From Acetoanaerobium pronyense (GTDB lineage: Bacteria; Bacillota; Clostridia; Peptostreptococcales; Filifactoraceae): a DNA stretch of 64,000 nt. The notes beneath the pieces were generated by a model. That model was not told the origin of the DNA, ran no database searches, and was given only the letters and a program-made list of their open reading frames with translations. A program made the translations under genes and the position numbers. Below are positions 49,606-59,889 of the stretch, piece by piece (within the stretch, counting starts at the first letter, position 1; each line of letters starts with the position of its first letter). The stretch spans positions 1 to 64,000 of the forward strand of contig NZ_JAGGLI010000011.1 of assembly GCF_017874355.1 (NCBI RefSeq), written 5' to 3'.

Positions 49606-50319
49606 TCATATTTCTAGCTTTGCTCCATGCTCTTTTAACCATTTCCTTTTCTCACTATAGTCAGGAATTATTGATGCAACGTTATTCCAAAAGCTTTTTT
49701 GATGATGTTTGTGCTCCATATGACACATCTCATGGACTACGACATAATCAAGGATAGGAAGTGGGGACATTATTAGCTTATAATTAAAAAATAGGTCATT
49801 TTTATAGTTACAGCTTCCCCATCTTGTCTTTTGAGCTTTGATTTTTATTGAGTTTACTTTTTTATTAAAATATTTACTATAATAGGATATCCTTTCTTCT
49901 ATCATCTGCTTTGCTATTGCTTTGTACCAAATCTCCATAGACTTCCTTATAATATCTTCATCTCTAGTAGGCGCAGTGATTATAAGGTTATGTTGTGTTA
50001 GCTTGATTTCTGGTTTTTTTAAGTCTTCATTAATTACTAAATCAAGAATATAGTTTTTTCCTAAGTACATCAAATATTCCCCAGAAACATAGTTTTTCTT
50101 GATAGGAATATTTTGGGAATCACTTAAAAAATGAAGCTTTTCTATAAGCCACTTTTCTTTTTTTCTAAGGTTTTTTTCAATCTGGCTTTTACTCACATAC
50201 TGTGGAGCCCTCACTGTAACTATCCCAGGTGCTTTGATACTTATCTCAAGAGTCTTCCTCTTTGAATAAATTACATTATATTCTATAATTCTATCTTCAA
50301 ATACTATATTAAAATTCAT
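49606..50319 (-). CDS. YgjP-like metallopeptidase (M48 / DUF45)
   Basis: A 237-residue protein. Zinc-peptidase motif VVHEMCHMEHKHHQKSFW near residue 195 (HExxH with a third histidine), preceded by the family mark KAQKTRWGSCNYKNDLFFNYKLIMSP. The N-terminus RKTLEISIKAPGIVTVRAPQYVSKSQIEKNLRKKEKWLIEK is also typical. YgjP/SprT-like enzymes are cytoplasmic and linked with restriction and repair loci; substrate unknown. Confidence 0.88.
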   Translation of the reverse strand: MNFNIVFEDRIIEYNVIYSKRKTLEISIKAPGIVTVRAPQYVSKSQIEKNLRKKEKWLIEKLHFLSDSQNIPIKKNYVSGEYLMYLGKNYILDLVINEDLKKPEIKLTQHNLIITAPTRDEDIIRKSMEIWYKAIAKQMIEERISYYSKYFNKKVNSIKIKAQKTRWGSCNYKNDLFFNYKLIMSPLPILDYVVVHEMCHMEHKHHQKSFWNNVASIIPDYSEKRKWLKEHGAKLEI

Positions 50320-50545
50320 ATCTTCTCCAGTTCCAGCACTTAAAATATATACTTATGAATTCTGTACTTTTTGTAATTTTGCAAATTCAAATCCTCTTAA
50401 TTATAGGCTTATATTCCTTTTTAACTTACGCCTCTAAATTATATCATATAGCTTTACTTCTCAATCACAACAAAGTTTAGAGGACTTTAACTTAGTATAT
50501 AGAATACTTTATTTATAGAAAATTATAACAAAAGGGTGATATATT

Positions 50546-50806
50546 ATGGATATTACTATACATCTACTTGATGAGTCAGTAAAAGAGGAGCTTTTTGAAT
50601 TTGAAGTTGAAAATAGAAATTATTTTGCTCAAATAGGCTTTCCCAGAGATGAAAGCTACTATGATTTTAGGAATTTTGAGCAAATAACTAAAGATTTGAT
50701 TTTTGATCAGGAAAATGGAATGACAGTATATCCTTTGAGAAAATACTGGACTAGAATAAAAAAGGTGGAACCAAGTTCCACCTTTTTGTCTTCCTTGATA
50801 AGCTAA
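50546..50806 (+). pseudogene. Truncated GNAT acetyltransferase
   Basis: Eighty-six codons. The first ~70 residues look like the N-terminus of a RimJ-type acetyltransferase (LFEFEVENRNYFAQIGFPRDESYYDFRNFEQITKDLIFDQENGMTVYPLRK). The acetyl-CoA-binding part is missing: the frame runs into a terminator hairpin and stops. AAAGGGTG precedes the ATG. Probably a non-functional remnant. Confidence 0.6.
50760..50788. terminator. Bidirectional terminator
   Basis: AAAGGTGGAAC and GTTCCACCTTT form an 11-base stem with a CAA loop, flanked by A and T runs. It lies in the end of the acetyltransferase remnant and also follows the amylase gene on the minus strand. Confidence 0.8.
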
Positions 50807-52255
50807 TTATTTTTTTACATAGACAGAAACCGAGCCTGCTCCTACTTTAAATACTCCACTTCCCTGTTCATCTATCTCTATCTCCTCTTTTATATCTCCA
50901 AAGGCATCTATCCAGATTTCCCCTTTATGAATATCTCCAACGTTCATTGATTTTTCTGCTTCATCTCCAGTAGATATGATTACAGCAAGCCCTTTTGGAT
51001 GTTCTTCATTTCCTTTTCTTACCCATCCGATTACATTTTCGTGGTCAAAATAATCATCCTGATCTCCATATGAATGATTTATCCTTAGAGCTATTAGCTT
51101 GTCTAATGCTTCTTTTATTGAATCTATAGGATGCTCTGAATCTGAGCCATAGTAATCACCGTAAAATACACAAGGATATCCGTCTTTTCTAAGAAGAATT
51201 AGACTATATGCTATAGATTTGAACCAAGGCTCTATAAAGGATTCTAAGGACTGCCCTGTCTGAGAATCATGATTATCTACGAAGGTTACTGCAAGGGCTG
51301 GATGGTCTTTTACTAAAGTGCCTTCAAATATTTTTCTCATATCAAACTCTTTTCCACTTTTTGAAGCCTCAAAGAGCTTGTAGTGAAGAGGCACATCAAA
51401 TAAATCAAGCTTATAGTCTACCTCTTCTAAATATTTATCAATTATATCTTTTCTTCCTTCCCAGTATTCTCCCACTCTATAAAAATCCTCACCAAATTCT
51501 GCAGTTATGTGCTCTAGTAGTTCTTTAATAAACCAGTCATTTATATGTTTTATGGCATCTAGCCTTATCCCATCAATATTTGTTTCCTTAATGAACCAGC
51601 TTATCCAGTTTTTTGTCTCTTTTTGGACATCGGGATGTTTATAGTCAATATTTGAAAACATAAGATAGTCATAGTTTCCAAACTCCTTATCTACTCCATC
51701 TCCCCAACTTTTTCCCTCTCCTTGAATCAAATATATTGCAGTTTTTTCATTTTCATTATTGTAATCTGTGCCGTTAAAATGCTCCCATGACCACTTAAAG
51801 TCAGAATATTTTCCTTCCCTTGCATCAAAATTGAATTTTGTCCATCCTTCTATTTCATGGGGATCACTTATACTTTCCTCTCTGTTTTCAGGGTCAACTT
51901 CAACTGCCATAAACTTTTGAGTCTCATCTGCTCCTGCTTTATGATTCAGTACAACATCAGCATATACCCGTATTCCTTGATTTTTCAGCTCATTTATAGC
52001 CTCTAAAAGCTCCTCTTTTGTACCATATTTAGTAGGAATATCCCCTTTTTGGTCAAATTCTCCAAGGTCATACATGTCATATACTCCATATCCTGGATCA
52101 TCTTTGCTAGTGCCTTTATAGCAAGGGGGTATCCAAACCGATGTAATGCCTAGTTCCTTTAGATGCCTTGCATCCTCTTTAAGTCTTTTCCAGTGATTTG
52201 AATCAGGCTTTATATACCATTCAAAATACTGCATCATAACTCCATTAACACTCAC
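50807..52255 (-). CDS. Cytoplasmic alpha-amylase (GH13)
   Basis: GTG start, with AGGAGGAAA upstream. A 482-residue protein without signal peptide. GH13 motifs: VYADVVLNHKAGADE (region I), DGIRLDAIKHI with the nucleophile Asp (region II), GEYWEGRKD with the acid Glu (region III), and TFVDNHDSQ (region IV). It is like the intracellular AmyS/AmyA of 480-510 residues and cleaves alpha-1,4-glucans such as glycogen or maltodextrin. Confidence 0.93.
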   Translation of the reverse strand: MSVNGVMMQYFEWYIKPDSNHWKRLKEDARHLKELGITSVWIPPCYKGTSKDDPGYGVYDMYDLGEFDQKGDIPTKYGTKEELLEAINELKNQGIRVYADVVLNHKAGADETQKFMAVEVDPENREESISDPHEIEGWTKFNFDAREGKYSDFKWSWEHFNGTDYNNENEKTAIYLIQGEGKSWGDGVDKEFGNYDYLMFSNIDYKHPDVQKETKNWISWFIKETNIDGIRLDAIKHINDWFIKELLEHITAEFGEDFYRVGEYWEGRKDIIDKYLEEVDYKLDLFDVPLHYKLFEASKSGKEFDMRKIFEGTLVKDHPALAVTFVDNHDSQTGQSLESFIEPWFKSIAYSLILLRKDGYPCVFYGDYYGSDSEHPIDSIKEALDKLIALRINHSYGDQDDYFDHENVIGWVRKGNEEHPKGLAVIISTGDEAEKSMNVGDIHKGEIWIDAFGDIKEEIEIDEQGSGVFKVGAGSVSVYVKK

Positions 52256-52432
52256 TTAGATTTCCTCCTCTAATGAATCAGTATTTTTATAATTATTCTA
52301 TATCTATGATTTTCAATTAATCTCTTCTAATTATTGTTTCCCTTTTTTTTAAAAACGAAACAAAGAGAAAAGACCCCCATAAATGAGAGTCTTATCATAT
52401 TTCTATGGAGCCTTAACTTTTAATACAAGGCT

Positions 52433-53710
52433 TTATTTTTTAGTTATAATATCTGCTCCCATATAAGTTCTTAGTACCTCTGGGATTACTACACTTCCAT
52501 CTTTTTGCTGGAAGTTTTCAAGGATAGCTGCAAGAGCCCTTCCTATTGCAACTCCTGAGCCGTTTAATGTATGAACAAACTCAGGCTTAGAAGCTTTATC
52601 TCTTTTGAATCTTACATTTGCTCTTCTAGCTTGGAAATCTTCAAAGTTTGAACATGAAGAAATCTCCACATATCTATTATAGCTTGGCATCCATACCTCA
52701 AGGTCATATTTGTATGCAGCCGTGAACCCTAAGTCTCCAGAGCATATTCTTACCACTCTATATGGTACACCTAGCATCTGTAAAACCTTCTCTGCATTTG
52801 CAGTTAGTTTTTCAAGCTCATCATAAGAATCTTCTGGTTTTGTGAATTTTACAAGCTCTACTTTGTTAAACTGATGCTGTCTTATTAATCCTCTTGTGTC
52901 TCTACCTGCAGAACCAGCCTCTGCTCTAAAGCATGGGGTGTATGCACAGTAGTTTATAGTAAGGTCATCTCCTGATAGTATTTCATTTTGGTGGATGTTT
53001 GTAACAGGTACCTCTGCCGTTGGAACTAGGAAGTAGTCATACCCTTCTAGCTTGAACATATCTTCCTCAAATTTTGGAAGCTGCCCTGTACCTACAAAGC
53101 TAGTTCTATTAGCTATAAATGGAGGAAGCACTTCTGTATATCCATGATCCCTAGTATGAGTATCAAGGAAGAAGTTTATAAGAGATCTCTCTAGTCTAGC
53201 TCCAAGGTCTTTGTAAAGAGTGAACCTAGAGCCTGTAATCTTTCCTGCTGCCTCAAAATCAAGTATTCCAAGGTCAGTACCTATATCCCAGTGAGCTTTA
53301 GGCTCAAAGTCAAATACAGTTGGCTCTCCCCATTTTCGAACCTCTTCATTGTCATCATCTGTATCTCCAGTCGGAACCTTTGGATTTGGAACGTTTGGTA
53401 TTCTAAGAAGCTTTTGGAACAGGTCTTCTTCAACAACCTTCACCTGATCATCAAGCTCTTTTATTTTATCTGAAAGCTCTTTAAGTCTTGTCATTAGCTC
53501 TGCTGTGTCTTTTCCTTCTTTTTTGTACTGAGGTATCAGCTTTGAGTCTACATTTTGCTCATTTTTAAGTACCTCAACCTCCTTAAGGAGTTCTATTCTC
53601 TTGTCATCAAGGTCTATTACCTCTTCTAAGCTAAAGTCCTTTTCTCCTCTTTTAGCCATTAGGGGCTTGATTTCTTCTAGGTCTCTTTTAATCCTTTTAA
53701 TATCCAGCAT
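52433..53710 (-). CDS. serS: Seryl-tRNA synthetase
   Basis: Start at [22 protein letters not shown] (53710), with AAGGAGG upstream; a longer frame into the T-box is not meaningful. A 425-residue class II synthetase: N-terminal coiled-coil arm (residues ~1-110) that grips the long variable arm of tRNA-Ser, motif 2 [21 protein letters not shown] and motif 3 [16 protein letters not shown]. It is controlled by the T-box leader upstream. Confidence 0.97.
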   Translation of the reverse strand: MLDIKRIKRDLEEIKPLMAKRGEKDFSLEEVIDLDDKRIELLKEVEVLKNEQNVDSKLIPQYKKEGKDTAELMTRLKELSDKIKELDDQVKVVEEDLFQKLLRIPNVPNPKVPTGDTDDDNEEVRKWGEPTVFDFEPKAHWDIGTDLGILDFEAAGKITGSRFTLYKDLGARLERSLINFFLDTHTRDHGYTEVLPPFIANRTSFVGTGQLPKFEEDMFKLEGYDYFLVPTAEVPVTNIHQNEILSGDDLTINYCAYTPCFRAEAGSAGRDTRGLIRQHQFNKVELVKFTKPEDSYDELEKLTANAEKVLQMLGVPYRVVRICSGDLGFTAAYKYDLEVWMPSYNRYVEISSCSNFEDFQARRANVRFKRDKASKPEFVHTLNGSGVAIGRALAAILENFQQKDGSVVIPEVLRTYMGADIITKK

Positions 53711-53807
53711 GATAAATCCTCCTTTATCTTCTTCAAAAATTGACACCTGATTATCTACTAAAAATACTTTAAAATACACACTCAAATACCAACTTTTTAC
53801 TAAAATC

Positions 53808-54044
53808 AAAAAAGCTTCCGTCCCAGTAAAGGGACGAAAGCTAGCTTCCGCGGTACCACCCAAATTGTCTAATAAAGACCACTTGAACCTTTAACGAAAA
53901 GGTTACGCCGCATCCTACTATCTTCAGATGCAGAGCTCAGAAACGGATTCAAAAGTGATATATATAGGCTCTCACCAACCGCCTATTCTCTGAATTATAT
54001 CTGCTTTTTACTACTTTTCTTCATAGCTTAATTTTAAATTATTA
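53808..54044 (-). ncRNA. T-box leader of serS
   Basis: On the minus strand the conserved T-box core GGGTGGTACCGCGG (53848-53861) is followed by a terminator whose stem is GCTTTCGTCCC / GGGACGGAAGC plus a T run (53808-53842). Upstream are Stem I-like sequences with GAGAGCC. Uncharged tRNA-Ser would pair with the T-box and prevent termination, raising SerS when serine charging is low. The leader is about 235 nt. Confidence 0.95.
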
Positions 54045-54050
54045 TTAAAG

Positions 54051-54079
54051 ATTATAGCACCAAAGAAGATTTTGTTCAA
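54051..54079 (-). promoter_or_regulatory. serS promoter
   Basis: TTGAAC, a 17-bp gap and TATAAT on the minus strand, starting transcription near 54044, just upstream of the T-box leader. Confidence 0.85.
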
Positions 54080-54095
54080 TTATTTTATTAAAATA

Positions 54096-54698
54096 TTAGA
54101 ACTTTTCACAGTGAAGTTTGAAGAAAGCCTGAGGCTGCTTACAGACTGGGCATATGCTTGGAGCTGCTGAACCATCAAATATATATCCACAGCACATACA
54201 TTTCCAAAGGTCTTTTTCTTCTCTTTTGAATACTGTTTCAGCTTTTACATGCTCTGCAAGTGTACGATATCTCTCTTCATGATCTTTTTCTATATCAACT
54301 ATCATTCTAAATGAAGCTGCTACTTTTGGGAATCCTTCTTCATCAGCTATCTTTGCAAATTCTGGATAAAGCTCAGTCCACTCTTCGTTTTCTCCCATAG
54401 CTGCTGCTACTAGATTAGTATATGTATTTCCCATAACTACAGGATAGTCAGCATCTACATGAAGCGCTACTGGAAACTCTTCTCCCTCTAAGCCAGCTAC
54501 TGCATGATCATAGAATATCTTTGCGTGTATACGCTCGTTGTCAGCAGTTTCGTTAAAAACCTCTGCTATTCTCATGAATCCTTCTTTTTCAGCTACCTCG
54601 GCAAACATGTTGTATCTACCTCTAGCTTGAGACTCTCCAGCAAAAGCCTTGATAAGGTTTCCTAAAGTCTTTGTTCCTTTTAATGATTTTCCTGCCAT
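54096..54698 (-). CDS. rbr: Rubrerythrin
   Basis: A 200-residue protein. The ferritin-like part has [33 protein letters not shown], and [13 protein letters not shown] with the di-iron glutamates and histidine. The C-terminal rubredoxin-like part has [10 protein letters not shown] and [11 protein letters not shown]. It reduces hydrogen peroxide in anaerobes in the cytoplasm. Length is standard and the ribosome site AGGAGG is strong. Confidence 0.95.
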   Translation of the reverse strand: MAGKSLKGTKTLGNLIKAFAGESQARGRYNMFAEVAEKEGFMRIAEVFNETADNERIHAKIFYDHAVAGLEGEEFPVALHVDADYPVVMGNTYTNLVAAAMGENEEWTELYPEFAKIADEEGFPKVAASFRMIVDIEKDHEERYRTLAEHVKAETVFKREEKDLWKCMCCGYIFDGSAAPSICPVCKQPQAFFKLHCEKF

Positions 54699-54759
54699 GA
54701 TTGAACCTCCTGAATTTTTATTTTGGGTCTAATCCCTTGATTCTCATTTACCCAATTTG

Positions 54760-54814
54760 CCAGCAGTTTAACAACTGCTTTATACATTATACTATAAATT
54801 TAGCGAATTTGTAA
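54760..54814 (-). promoter_or_regulatory. Rubrerythrin promoter and leader hairpin
   Basis: TTACAA (54809-54814), a 17-bp gap and TATAAT (54786-54791) on the minus strand; GCAGTT / AACTGC forms a short hairpin at 54765-54780 in the leader. The rest of the gap up to 55082 is AT-rich and must hold the rightward promoter of the transporter gene, which I could not fix. Confidence 0.65.
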
Positions 54815-55082
54815 TGATTTCAATATAATTTTCTAATTAAAAAGACCTATACTCAATTTCTACAAAAACAAAAAATGAAAATAAAATAACAAATTTTTCC
54901 TGTTATTGATTTTTTTTATAATAATTATTAAATATTTAAATAGTTGAAAACACTGAGTTTCATATAATATAAGGGTTTTTCATGTTAAAATGTAAACGAA
55001 ATTATTTTTTATATTAAAAAAGTTTCTAGTTTTATATTTCGAAAAAATTAATTTAGTATTAATGAACTTTAGGAGGGTAAAC

Positions 55083-56033
55083 ATGAATAAAATACTTCAA
55101 AAGCTTCCACTTCCAGTTTCAGGGCTTATGCTTGGTCTTGCAGCTCTTGGAAATTTACTTGGAGGATACAGTCCTTTAATTAGGTCTATGTTTGGGGCAG
55201 TTTCTTTTATAATCTTTTTAATGCTTGTTGCAAAGTTTATAAAATATCCTGCATGTATTAAGGAGGGGCTTGATAACCCTGTAGTAGGTGGTGTAATGGC
55301 TACATTTCCTATGTCTATGATGATTTTATCTACATACATAAAGCCATATTCTTCTCCACTTGCATTAGGGTTTTGGATTATAGGAATAGTTCTTCATCTT
55401 TCCCTTATTGCAGTCTTTACAAAAACACATATATTAAAGTTTAATATTAAAAAGGTATTTCCTACATATTTTATAGTATATGCGGGGATTGTAGCTGCAA
55501 GTGTGGCAGCTCCAGTCCATCAAATGCAAAGTATTGGGCAGATTCTTTTCTGGGTAGGATTTTTGCCATATATGGTTATTCTTCCAATTGTAACTTATCG
55601 CGCCTTTGTAGTAAAAGAGATTCCTGAGATGGCTCTTCCTACACTTGCAATCTTTGCTGCTCCAGGAAGCCTTTGTCTTGCTGGATATATGAACTCTTTC
55701 CCAGAAAAAAATATTTTTATGGTTTATATTCTTGTAGCAGTTGCTAGCATTACTATACTTATAGCACTTTCTCAAATGCCAAAGCTCCTTAGACTGAAGT
55801 TTTATCCTAGTTTTTCAGCTTTCACATTTCCATTTGTAATTAGTGCAATAGCTATCAAAGGAACAAGTGGATTTTTCGCAAGCATAGGTTCCCCTTCTCC
55901 TATACTCAAGGGAGCTGCATCTTTCCTTGAAGCATTAGCAGTAATCATGGTGCTTTATGTATTAGCTCAATACAGTGCGTTTTTATTGAAAAAAGAAGCT
56001 CCAGCTCCTTCACAACAAAAGACAACTGCATAA
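55083..56033 (+). CDS. TDT-family (TehA/SLAC1-like) transporter
   Basis: Start at MNKILQKLPLPVSGLMLGLAALGNLLGGY, with AGGAGGG upstream; an earlier ATG overlaps the ribosome site. About 316 residues and ten hydrophobic segments. The LPVSGLMLGLAALGNLL start and KFYPSFSAFTFPFVISAIA near the end are typical of TDT-family carriers, which include tellurite-resistance, C4-dicarboxylate and anion channels. The substrate cannot be read from sequence. Confidence 0.8.
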   Translation: MNKILQKLPLPVSGLMLGLAALGNLLGGYSPLIRSMFGAVSFIIFLMLVAKFIKYPACIKEGLDNPVVGGVMATFPMSMMILSTYIKPYSSPLALGFWIIGIVLHLSLIAVFTKTHILKFNIKKVFPTYFIVYAGIVAASVAAPVHQMQSIGQILFWVGFLPYMVILPIVTYRAFVVKEIPEMALPTLAIFAAPGSLCLAGYMNSFPEKNIFMVYILVAVASITILIALSQMPKLLRLKFYPSFSAFTFPFVISAIAIKGTSGFFASIGSPSPILKGAASFLEALAVIMVLYVLAQYSAFLLKKEAPAPSQQKTTA

Positions 56034-56039
56034 AATATA

Positions 56040-56078
56040 AAAAAGGTCTCATTTTAAAAATATGAGACCTTTTTTTAT
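56040..56078. terminator. Terminator after the TDT-family gene
   Basis: AAAGGTCTCAT pairs with ATGAGACCTTT around an AT loop and is followed by seven T. Confidence 0.85.
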
Positions 56079-56164
56079 ATTAAGTAATCTTTTTGTTAAA
56101 TGGTAAAAAGAGGATTATATTTGATAACTAAACTGTAAATTCTATAAAGAACAATTTATGCTTC

Positions 56165-57049
56165 TTAACGCTTATGAATAACCTGATTTTCACCTTTTAC
56201 GTGAATTACGGTTTGAGGATAAGGTATCTCTATATTATTTGCATCAAATTCATCTTTAATCCTTTGCATTACTCTACCATGCACAGCCCAAAAATTTTGA
56301 TTTTTTACCCAAGGAAGTGCAAAAATCCTCATCGAGTTGTCAGCAAACTCTCTAAGCACTACTACTGGCTCTGGATCATCAAATATATCTATCTCCTCTT
56401 TGAAAATAGCCTTTATAATCTCAATGGCTTTTTTATAATCAGATTCATAAGATATATCTAATGTCAAAGGCATCTTCCTATTTTCCGCTGCTGAAAAATT
56501 CGATACATTTTCAGATGTCAGTTTAGAGTTGGGTACTATTATTTTTCTATTGTCTAAAGCGTAAAGAACGGTATTCATAATAAGGATTTCATCTACAGTC
56601 CCAGATACGCCAGCAGCTTCTATAAAATCTCCTACCTTAAATGGCTTAAATATAAGAATCAGTATCCCTGATGCAAAATTTGAAAGATTATTTTGAAGGG
56701 AAAGACCTACAGCAAGCCCAAGAGCACCAATTGCTGCAACAAATGAGTTTGTAGGAACTCCTACTCTACCAAGAGCTGCAATAACAACCATTATTATTAT
56801 AATAAAATAAAGTATCTGGGATATGAACCCAACTGCTGATGGGTCTACATTTGACCTTTTCATAAGTCTTTTTGAGATATTTCTTCCTTTTTTAGCTATA
56901 TAGATTCCTATAACAAGTATTAAAAGTCCTATTATTATATTTCCTCCATATGCTATTAACATGGCTTTTAATGCATCCATAAAATCAAAGCCATAATTTA
57001 CTGTGTTTGCAATTTCCTCTGTCACTACTTCAAGGGTAGATTCATTCAA
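56165..57049 (-). CDS. mscS: Small-conductance mechanosensitive channel
   Basis: A 294-residue MscS-type protein: three membrane segments in the first 130 residues, the pore helix VGVPTNSFVAAIGALGLAVGLSLQNNLSNFASGILILIF near residue 105-145, then the beta domain KPFKVGDFIEAAGVSGTVDEI and the ending IPYPQTVIHV. It opens under membrane tension and releases solutes after osmotic down-shock. It follows the UPF0182 gene by 44 bases and may share its transcript. Confidence 0.95.
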   Translation of the reverse strand: MNESTLEVVTEEIANTVNYGFDFMDALKAMLIAYGGNIIIGLLILVIGIYIAKKGRNISKRLMKRSNVDPSAVGFISQILYFIIIIMVVIAALGRVGVPTNSFVAAIGALGLAVGLSLQNNLSNFASGILILIFKPFKVGDFIEAAGVSGTVDEILIMNTVLYALDNRKIIVPNSKLTSENVSNFSAAENRKMPLTLDISYESDYKKAIEIIKAIFKEEIDIFDDPEPVVVLREFADNSMRIFALPWVKNQNFWAVHGRVMQRIKDEFDANNIEIPYPQTVIHVKGENQVIHKR

Positions 57050-57093
57050 TGAAATAACATCCTTTCTTTTTGAATTTTTTGATTTAAAATACT

Positions 57094-59889
57094 TTAGTTT
57101 TGTATCCTTCTAAGAATCTCACCTATCTCATTTACCTTTCTTTGGTACTCCCCAAGCTCACCACTTCTAAGAGCCTCTTGTGCTTCTTCATAAAGGGTGT
57201 TTGCCCTCATAATAAGCTCTTGATAGTCTGAATCAAGTATAGGAACCTCAGCTGAAGGGTCATCTACAGGTATATCATCAACTTCTAAATCTCCAGTTAC
57301 TGGAAGACTTCTATCAAATAGACGCTCTATGACCTTTTCTAGGTTGTCATCCATCACTACTCTGTCACCATAAACTCCTATAATCCTTCTTACCTCAGGT
57401 ATAGCATTTTCAGAGCCTGCTCTAATATATAGAGGCTCTATATAAAGGATTGAATCTTCTATAGGAATAGTAAGGAGGTGCCCTCTTATTACCTGAGAAC
57501 CTCTTGAATCCCAAAGTGCTAAATCTCTTGATATTACATCGTTATTGCTAATTCTAGCCTCTATTTGCTCAGGTCCTATTATAGTTTTATTTTTAGGGAA
57601 CTCATAAAGCCTTAGCTTTCCATAGTCCTCCCCATCATTTCTTGCAATCAAAAATGCTATCATATTTTGTCTGTCTAGAGGTGTGTAAGGTATGCTAAGC
57701 ACAAACTCTGGCTCCTCTTCAGATGGAAGCTTAAACGTAAAGTAAAGGGACTCCATCTCTTGTATTTCTCCTCCATAATTTTGCCTTGCTACTTGCCATC
57801 TATCTTCTCTATTATAGTAGAGCTCAGGCTGATCTATATGATAAGTTCCATACATCTGAGCCTGAATATCAAATATGTTTTGAGGATATCTTAAATGAGC
57901 TCTAAACTGCTCTGGCATCTCTTCCACGGTTTTAAAAAGGTTAGGGAATATCTTATCATAGGTCTGAACTAAAGGATCTTCACTATCTATTATATAATAA
58001 TCTACATCCCCATTATAGGCATCTACTATAACCTTAAAAGAGTTTCTTATATAATTGATATTAGTATTCGCATAAGGCTCCGAGTATGGATAAAATCCTG
58101 TACTTGTATAACCATCTATTATATAAAATATCCTTCCCTCTGAAATCACTGCATAAGGGTCTTCATCATAAAGCAAGAACGGTGCTATTTTTCTTGTTCT
58201 TTCCATTATGTTTCTGTTTAAAATTATTCGACTTTCATCATTTAAGCTTCCAGAAACAAGCATATTAAGACTTTGCTCCCTTATAGAATAAAGAAGTTTA
58301 TTGAAAAACGAAAGCCTTATTCCTGCACTTCCTTCATATGATGTCGTCTGAAGTGTATCTCCCATTGGGTAATCAAATTCCTGTTCATCTGTATTTACGA
58401 TTACATAGTCATTTGTAAGCTCTCCAAAATATATCTGTGGTCTAGTGACTCTAAGTTCTTCAAAGTCTGAAATCGGAGGAGCATTTCTAACCACCATAAG
58501 TGGCTGTCCAGATGCTGTAAGCTGATTAACTGGAGCTACTGTAACGCCATATCCATGGGTAAATTTAAGATGCTTATTAACCCAAGTCTTTGCGCTTTCA
58601 TCAAGGGCCTCCTTGTCAAGCTCTCTTACAGAAAGAAAGACCTGGGTAAGACTGCCATTTAGTGTATATCTATCTATATCAACATCATTAAAATTATAAT
58701 AACCTCTAAGTCCTTGAAGCTGGTTAAAAGCTTCTCTTGTAGGCCTATAGTCGTTTAAGCTTATATTGGTTATAGTTTCCATATTATTTTCAATATCTTC
58801 AAATGTAAGATCTTGTGTAGCTTCAAAAGGAACCACATTTATATCATCGAGTCCGTATGCCTTTTTAGTATATTCAATGGTATGAGCTATATATTCTCTT
58901 TCCCTTGCAAGTTCATTTGGAGACACTATAATATTTTGAACGAATGTCTGGACTCCAAAACCTATGATATAGACTCCTGCGAGAGCTATAGGACCAAGAG
59001 CAGAAACCTTTATATTGCCGCTATATCTTGAGTAGACTAATAGTCCTGCTGAAAAAAGAGATACAAATATCTGAATTCTATATATCCAAAGAGTTACATT
59101 AATATCTGTGTATCCAGCTCCATATGTCGCTCCTGTAGGAGAGTAAAGAAGTCCAAATGCAGCTATATAGCTTCTTAAAGAAACTATAAGAAAAAATATG
59201 ACTCCTATTACCATAATCTGGCCAAGGGCCAAGTCCATAGCTCTTTTTTGAATTACCTCAAAGCTGTTTTTAGTCCTAAGTGTCCTAATTTTTCCTCCAA
59301 GGTCATCCCCTGTATCCGCTGGCTGTCTTATAGATATAAGCACTATATAAAGCACAAATGTTATTATCATCAAAAAGACTACAAAACCAAGCATAAAATT
59401 AAATACTTCCCTTACTATTGGAAGGGTAAAGACATAAAAGGAAATATCTTTTAAAAATATAGGGTCTGTCTCTCCGAATCTTGTAGAGTTTAAAAATCTA
59501 AGAATCTGCATCCAAAAGGATGATGAAATGCTAAAAGAAAAAAACACTCCAAGAATCGCTGCAATGATTCCTATTATTCTATTCACAGGCTTTTCATCCT
59601 GCTTTGTTGTAAGTATATTCATATGCTTGTAGTAATTTGTTTTTATTCTGTAAAAATAAAAGTAGATAAACCCAGTAAACGCAATAAAAAATGGCACTCC
59701 TATATAGAGCTTGGCAAACACCTGTTTCAAAAATGTTGAAGTATAACCCACCTCTTTAAACCACAAATAATCTGCCATAAATCCTAAAATTTTACTAAAT
59801 GAAGTAAGTATTGCAATTAATGCCATCACAGATATAATTATAGTTATTTTTTTTATATTCGATATTTCTATTGGCTTTTTTTTCTCCAT
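57094..59889 (-). CDS. UPF0182 family large membrane protein
   Basis: A 931-residue protein with about seven hydrophobic segments in the first 330 residues and a long outside-facing domain. Family marks: DYLWFKEVGYTSTFLKQ near residue 35, SLNDYRPTREAFNQLQGLRGYYNFNDVDIDRY, HLRYPQNIFDIQAQMYGTYH and GHLLTIPIEDSILYIEPLYI. UPF0182 proteins are widespread and of unknown function. It is probably co-transcribed with mscS. Confidence 0.92.
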   Translation of the reverse strand: MEKKKPIEISNIKKITIIISVMALIAILTSFSKILGFMADYLWFKEVGYTSTFLKQVFAKLYIGVPFFIAFTGFIYFYFYRIKTNYYKHMNILTTKQDEKPVNRIIGIIAAILGVFFSFSISSSFWMQILRFLNSTRFGETDPIFLKDISFYVFTLPIVREVFNFMLGFVVFLMIITFVLYIVLISIRQPADTGDDLGGKIRTLRTKNSFEVIQKRAMDLALGQIMVIGVIFFLIVSLRSYIAAFGLLYSPTGATYGAGYTDINVTLWIYRIQIFVSLFSAGLLVYSRYSGNIKVSALGPIALAGVYIIGFGVQTFVQNIIVSPNELAREREYIAHTIEYTKKAYGLDDINVVPFEATQDLTFEDIENNMETITNISLNDYRPTREAFNQLQGLRGYYNFNDVDIDRYTLNGSLTQVFLSVRELDKEALDESAKTWVNKHLKFTHGYGVTVAPVNQLTASGQPLMVVRNAPPISDFEELRVTRPQIYFGELTNDYVIVNTDEQEFDYPMGDTLQTTSYEGSAGIRLSFFNKLLYSIREQSLNMLVSGSLNDESRIILNRNIMERTRKIAPFLLYDEDPYAVISEGRIFYIIDGYTSTGFYPYSEPYANTNINYIRNSFKVIVDAYNGDVDYYIIDSEDPLVQTYDKIFPNLFKTVEEMPEQFRAHLRYPQNIFDIQAQMYGTYHIDQPELYYNREDRWQVARQNYGGEIQEMESLYFTFKLPSEEEPEFVLSIPYTPLDRQNMIAFLIARNDGEDYGKLRLYEFPKNKTIIGPEQIEARISNNDVISRDLALWDSRGSQVIRGHLLTIPIEDSILYIEPLYIRAGSENAIPEVRRIIGVYGDRVVMDDNLEKVIERLFDRSLPVTGDLEVDDIPVDDPSAEVPILDSDYQELIMRANTLYEEAQEALRSGELGEYQRKVNEIGEILRRIQN

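Noticed and set aside
53711..53863. N-terminal extension of SerS
   Set aside because: The open frame continues upstream, but it overlaps the T-box antiterminator and terminator; the ATG at 53710 has AAGGAGG and gives the normal length.
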